A DNA stretch of 64,000 bases from Alitta virens. Lineage: Eukaryota > Annelida > Polychaeta > Phyllodocida > Nereididae. The notes beneath the pieces are model-generated. The model was not told where the DNA came from and ran no database searches. It worked only from the letters and a program-made list of their open reading frames with translations. Of the stretch, positions 38,801 through 44,800 are shown one piece after another (the first letter of the stretch is position 1; each line of letters starts with the position of its first letter). Made by a program: the position numbers and the translations under genes. The DNA is taken from the NCBI GenBank assembly GCA_932294295.1, contig OW028573.1, positions 61,791,829 to 61,855,828 on the forward strand, in the 5' to 3' direction.

Positions 38801-41800
38801 AATGTCCATGGTCAGACGCGTAAGATGTACCATAAGCAGGCTTTATATTAAAAGCATACATACAGTAACTGTGGGCATAGTCATACAATGAAATATCATT
38901 ACCAAAATCATTACCCAGCTCTCTAAACGTCTCATAGAGACTGAGGTAGCTGGCAGCAACTCCGTTCCCCTGCTCGTGATCAAAAGTAGGTGTAAAGGTA
39001 TTGATAGTGTCATTATTTACGGTGAGCGTTATTCTTTGCAAATCATATGGTTTGAAGTTGAAGGGGTTGAGTTTAAAATCTCCATTGTATGCTTTTGCCG
39101 GTACCAGTGTAATAAGAATTCTTGAGGGTAGTCTGTTGGGGAAAATGTTATCAAGGGTCCCTGAGGTAAATCCTGTGTTTATATTTTCTACTCTAATTTC
39201 TCTTTGAGTGTAGCAGTAGAGCGCTGGTCTAGTTTCTAATGACTTGCTGATAGCAAACTGTGTGCGAGGATCGAGCTGGATCATGTGAGCTTTAAACAAT
39301 ACCTCTTCCAGGTGAATTTTATAAGTACCTGTAGGTTCATGGTTAATGAGTGCAAATTCATTAGAGGTTCTATTGAGTTTTATATTTAATCTTGTATTGT
39401 TTAGTAGATACCTTTTTTGCATAAAAATATCCTCATAAAGAGGACCCTGAAATTCTACAATGTTGGACTTTTGAAAGAGGTCCTTCTTTATCTGAGCTCC
39501 TTTATTAAGATCAATCAAGTCTATCTGATCCGAATCGTCCTTTACATAGCCTTGAGCTCTTAGTTGAGAATTTTTAGCATCCTTACCATATGTCAGTAAA
39601 GTACTAAACATAGCTTTATAGGGGTAGTTGTTAGATGAACTAATTTCTTTACCCTCCAATGAAACAGAGATTTTCTCAAATAGTGAATGTAGACTGTTGT
39701 TTACAGGTGCTATTTTCTTATTTGCGGCCATACCTGTACTGTCCTGTTTAACAATCTTCATTTTTACATACAGCTGACTGTTATAGAGGTCCAGAAAATG
39801 TTTTTGTTCGTTGATATCGAATAGGATAGGGCCGTCATCTGTCAGTTGGTTGACAGGTCTGTAATCCATATAATACTGCCTTTCGACATTTTGTTGATGT
39901 GCTGGTGGTGAGAAAAGGTCAAGTTGTGGTAGACTAGTTGTTTTAGCATCCATTATTTCTTGTGATGTTGACTGCTTGACTTCTTTTTAATGTATGGGCT
40001 TTTTCGACTTTTGGGTTTAGATTTATTTGATGTTGTCTTTCTTCTCTTAGTCGGCGGCTTTGTCAGGGTTTTCCTCTTACGTTTAACAGTAGACATCTCC
40101 TCTTTGGTCTGGTCAAAAGTTTTTTTGATATCCGATATCAGCTCAATCTTGATCTTGGGTAGGTCTTTGACAACCTTAGAGTTTTCTATAATGTATTGAG
40201 GGTTGTCTGCTCCTGAATAACGTCTGAGTCCCTCAGTTAAAAAGGGTGTAGGTCTACTTTCCTGAGTAGAAAAATATGCTTCCATGTCGATGTCTTTGAT
40301 GAGAATGATTAGAACCTAGTCTGCTAAGGTTTATATACAAAGTGTAGCGTGATGAATGTTGCCCCTTCAGTCATCTCAAGTTTTTGTTCGGTAGAGGCAT
40401 TTAATATGTAAATTTGTATACTATCTATAAAGTTCTGAGCAACCGTTACATAGTAACGGTCTAGATTCTTTTCTTTATCGGGTACATATCTAAGTATATT
40501 TAGCTGCTTTTGACCGACAATGGTAGAGTTGCAGATGTTACTGCATACATATATATGAGGGGCTACTGTAGATCTGTATTGACAGAGTGCTACTTTCCAG
40601 CCGGCCTCTAGTCTTAATGGTCTGTTAAGTCTGACTTTAAAATTAACTGGTGTGTTTTGAAAAATTTCTGAGCTATGATTGCTGTTGAGTATAATATAGA
40701 AGTCATTCATATTTTCTAATTTCTGAAGCTTGAATCCAGGAGTCAAATTTCTTGCTGTATCCTAACCAACGAACTAGTGCCTCTCTCACCCCTTGTCTAA
40801 TGCGATATCTGAGAATTTTCTCGATCTTATATAGGGTCTCGTCGGTGATCAAGCTCATCTGTAGTTCCTGCTCATAGAAACTGCCGTCAACATCTTCCTC
40901 ATTTAAATCGGTTACTCTATAACGTGGTGGGTGTGAAGCAGTTCTTTTATCAATTTTGAAAATTTCCTCTGTCCATTTCCTGTCAAACCCCTTCTCGAAC
41001 TGCATTCTGGCTAAGGATAATCTTACTTTATCTCCTATGTTAAATTTATATATAATGAGTTCTCTTTCTCTTTTAAGCTCGATGGGTAAATATAGCTTTT
41101 CGTAAAGTTCTTGCTGATTCTCTCTGGTGACTTGTGAAGGGGCCATACCTATTGAAGAATGCTTGGTATTATTATAACTAGAAACAATCTCTTGAAGCTG
41201 ATCGATGTATCTATGAGTTTGATGTTTGGTAAAGAATTTGTATATTCGTGATTTGATTGTTCTGATTACTCGTTCAGCATAGTTTGCATGGTAAACATTA
41301 TAAGCTAGTACATGGTTTATGTTTTTAGACTTCAGGTAATGTTGGACAATTTTAGCCGTGTATTCTTTACCCTGATCGCTTCTTAACTCTTTTACTATGA
41401 GCTTATCTTTGAAAATTATTTTCATGACTTTAACCATATCTTCGCCGGTTTTACTTTTCATGGGTTCAATTCTTAGATATCTTGAAAATAAATCAATGAA
41501 TACTGCCAGATATTTTACTCTATCATTACTCCTGCTAAATTTCTGAACGTCCATTAAGTCAGTATCCATAATCTCGTTCATTTCTCCTACTATAATTGAT
41601 TCTCGTTTAAATTTTAGTGTAGGTTGTTTGTGTACCAGGTAGGTGTACTGCTCTGATAACCATTTCTTTACATCTTTAAACTTGAGCTTATGGGGGTTAC
41701 CTTCGGCTTTGATACTTTGCCAGAGCTTGGTTATTCCTGAGTAACTACCAGGCTTACTAGTATTATAGTAAATAGAGTTTAAATAATTATCCATTATTGA

Positions 41801-44800
41801 TTAGTACTCTTCTGTCTTTTATAGTAGGGTTCGGTAGAAGAAATCCTATACTGCTGCTTAAAAGTCCTACCCAGAGCTCGCTGAGAGGGTGACTGATTGA
41901 TAGATTGACGATGCATGCTATTATTACTACGTAGAGTATGATAATTTGGCTAAAAAATACTACCTCGTTCTTGGGTATCTTAACTCCCAAGACATGCCAG
42001 TTCTCGTTGTTTATCGATTGAGTCTCCATGACAAACTGATTGTGAATTTGTTTGATCTCTTTATTTATAGCTCATGTAGAAATAACTGAATCGTTACAAA
42101 CATTGTACAGCATCTTTGCTAAGTATACATATATTTACATATTTACATATTTACATATGTACACATTTACATATTAATATCCATATGGTAGAGTATCGTA
42201 ATTATCTAGTAATACCCTTTTGGTATAAACCAGCTTTACAGTCTTGTAAGAGGCCTTGTTAAAAACTCGGCCATGTACTTTATCTCTTACAAACATATTG
42301 TATGTGTCTGGGCATGCTCTCTACCCTGATGTGCACTGATGCAAATCAACCCCCCTCAACCCTTTGTGAAATTTTGGTGAGTCATCTGAGTTCATGCCAA
42401 TACCAATTTGCTTTGCACTGATAATGTTATGACTTAATTTTGATCACTAACTTTGATCACTAAGGAAAATAATCATCATTGTGATTATTATGTAATAAAA
42501 GGCTATTTTTAGATATGTTGTCATACCCTTAGGTATTGAAAATAGGTTGAAAATCATAAACCCTGTCATGTTGTCTAGAAAAGGTGTCATTGTGAAATAT
42601 ACCCTAGGGCTAGATAATAATTGTGTAAAATATCATCTGATCAGAGACATGTTGACCAATTATATATATGATGTTTATGTAATGAAGGATATTTTTAGGT
42701 ATATAAAAATGATAGACCTTAAATACCCTTGGGGTGTACAGGTGTTCATGTGTGTATTGATGTGTAACACCTATCATATTGCCTTGGGGCATGCAGGTGT
42801 TTATGGTTGACCTCAAGTCTGTGTTCACTGCTATGAGAATGTATCTTGTCTTTTATGATAACTTTGGTTTAAATGATATATAGACTCCTCCTCCTTTATG
42901 AAGATTGATTAGTTCATGAATATTAATTAGTTCATGAATATTAATTAGTTCATGAATATTAATTAGCTCATGAACTAAAAGTTTATGAATATTAATTAGC
43001 TCATGAATATTAAAATTGCTAGTTCATAAAGTTAATTAGCCTTATAATGAAGTAATTATGAAGTACTTTTGACAATTAAAGATTATACTCGTTAACTTTT
43101 CTTATTAACGAGCTAATTAGTCTAAAACCCTTTGATGAATATTAATTAGGTCACAAATATTAAATATTAATTAGGTTATAAAGATTAATTAGGTCATGTC
43201 TATTAATTAGGTCATGAATATTAATTAGGTCATGCATATTAATTAGTTCATGAATATTAATTAGCTCATCTTTGGTTTAAATGATATATAGACTCCTCCT
43301 CCTTTATGAAGATTGATTAGTTCATGAATATTAATTAGTTCATGAATATTAATTAGTTCATGAATATTAATTAGCTCATGAACTAAAAGTTTATGAATAT
43401 TAATTAGCTCATGAATATTAAAATTGCTAGTTCATAAGTTAATTAGCCTTATAATGAAGTAATTATGAGTACTTTTGACAATTAAAGATTATACTCGTTA
43501 ACTTTTTCTTATTAACGAGCTAATTAGTCTAAAACCCTTTGATGAATATTAATTAGGTCCCAAATATTAAATATTAATTAGGTTATAAAGATTAATTAGG
43601 TCATGTCTATTAATTAGGTCATGAATATTAATTAGGTCATGCATATTAATTAGCTCATGAATATTAATTAGCTCATGAATATTAATTAGCCACGCCCCTA
43701 GCCACGCCCCTAGCCACGCCCCTTTTGGGCCATGAAAATGGGGGTCCTTACCTTGTATACATAGTAGTGTCCGCGCTGACTTGTCTTCATTTGACACTGC
43801 GCTGCTGTCCTGTAAACATCGCCTCGGCTATCTGGGCATTATCATATTATTTATTTCCTTCGTGACCACTTATTAGGGGCTTCGTATGTCTGGGAGGTTG
43901 GTGAATGAGGTTCTTTTGTAAAATCATTATACATTGCAAACTTTGGTAGAATCGCTTATACTCATCATGACGTTTCTTTTCATCTCTTTGTGATCGTGTT
44001 GACCGATTTTCAGCAAATCCTTGCCAACACTTGGAAAAACCCATGTCACACTAAAGAAGACGAAGAATACTGGAAGTATTCTGCAGCATTCTGTAGGATG
44101 AAGTGCATTAGTAAAGTCACGGAAAATGTCTGCCACTGTATTCCAGCTACCTTTGCGCTCATTTCAGGTTTGTAGTTGAAGATATGACTATTCAAAACGT
44201 AAAAAAAAAGAAAAAGGACTTTAATGTAAAAAATGGATTCCGAATTAATAGTAAATTTGAGCAAGGAAATTAGACATGACTACAATACTAAATGAACTAT
44301 TGTAGGTAACAAAAGTCAGACATCTCTATGTCACACGATCTCGGATTTTGGTTGCCAGTGGTACCAAAAGACTTGGGAACCTATGTGTAAGTGATGCACC
44401 TTGTCATAGTCAATCACCTTATTCCACATATATGAATAAAAAATAATCAAAAAACGTTTGATGAACTTAAATGAATACTACATAATGCGCATGAGAAGAA
44501 CAGAACAAATGCAACATTGAAGCAGTAATGTGTGCAACTGTGGTAGGCCTACATTTGACATAATGTAATCAATCATATGATGTGACAAACAAATAATTTT
44601 GTATTATTTGTAAACCATCTATCCAAGTTGCATAAAAATTCACCGTTATTTTGGAAAAAAAAAAACATGCTTATTATTCATTTAATTACTTCTCATTCAC
44701 TGCACATATCATAGATGTTGTTAAAACTACTCTAACCTCCAGGCTTGGTTATCACTGAACATAATTCCAAATAATCAAGTTGATCATAATTGTCTATTTT

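Larger units (their letters stand above)
33024..43797 (-). mobile_element. Polinton/Maverick-like element without a visible DNA polymerase
   Basis: About 10.8 kb between long imperfect inverted repeats, in intron 4 of gene 1 and opposite to it. All recognised genes are on the minus strand between 42029 and 35741: two-TM protein, integrase, minor-capsid-like protein, basic protein, major-capsid-like protein, packaging ATPase, two small proteins and two PC4-like proteins. The integrase, capsid and ATPase set is that of Polintons and their viral relatives (adintoviruses). Typical Polintons also encode a protein-primed DNA polymerase B and a cysteine protease; neither is visible in any frame here. 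Neighbouring genes abut or overlap by 1 to 8 bases. No frame of the main genes is broken except one small ORF copy. The outer ends are approximate; no target duplication was settled. Confidence 0.85.

Noticed and set aside
32633..43887. CTTCGTATG on both sides of the large insertion as a target duplication
   Set aside because: The sequences just inside the two words are not inverted repeats of each other, and Polinton duplications are usually six bases; the match is probably chance.
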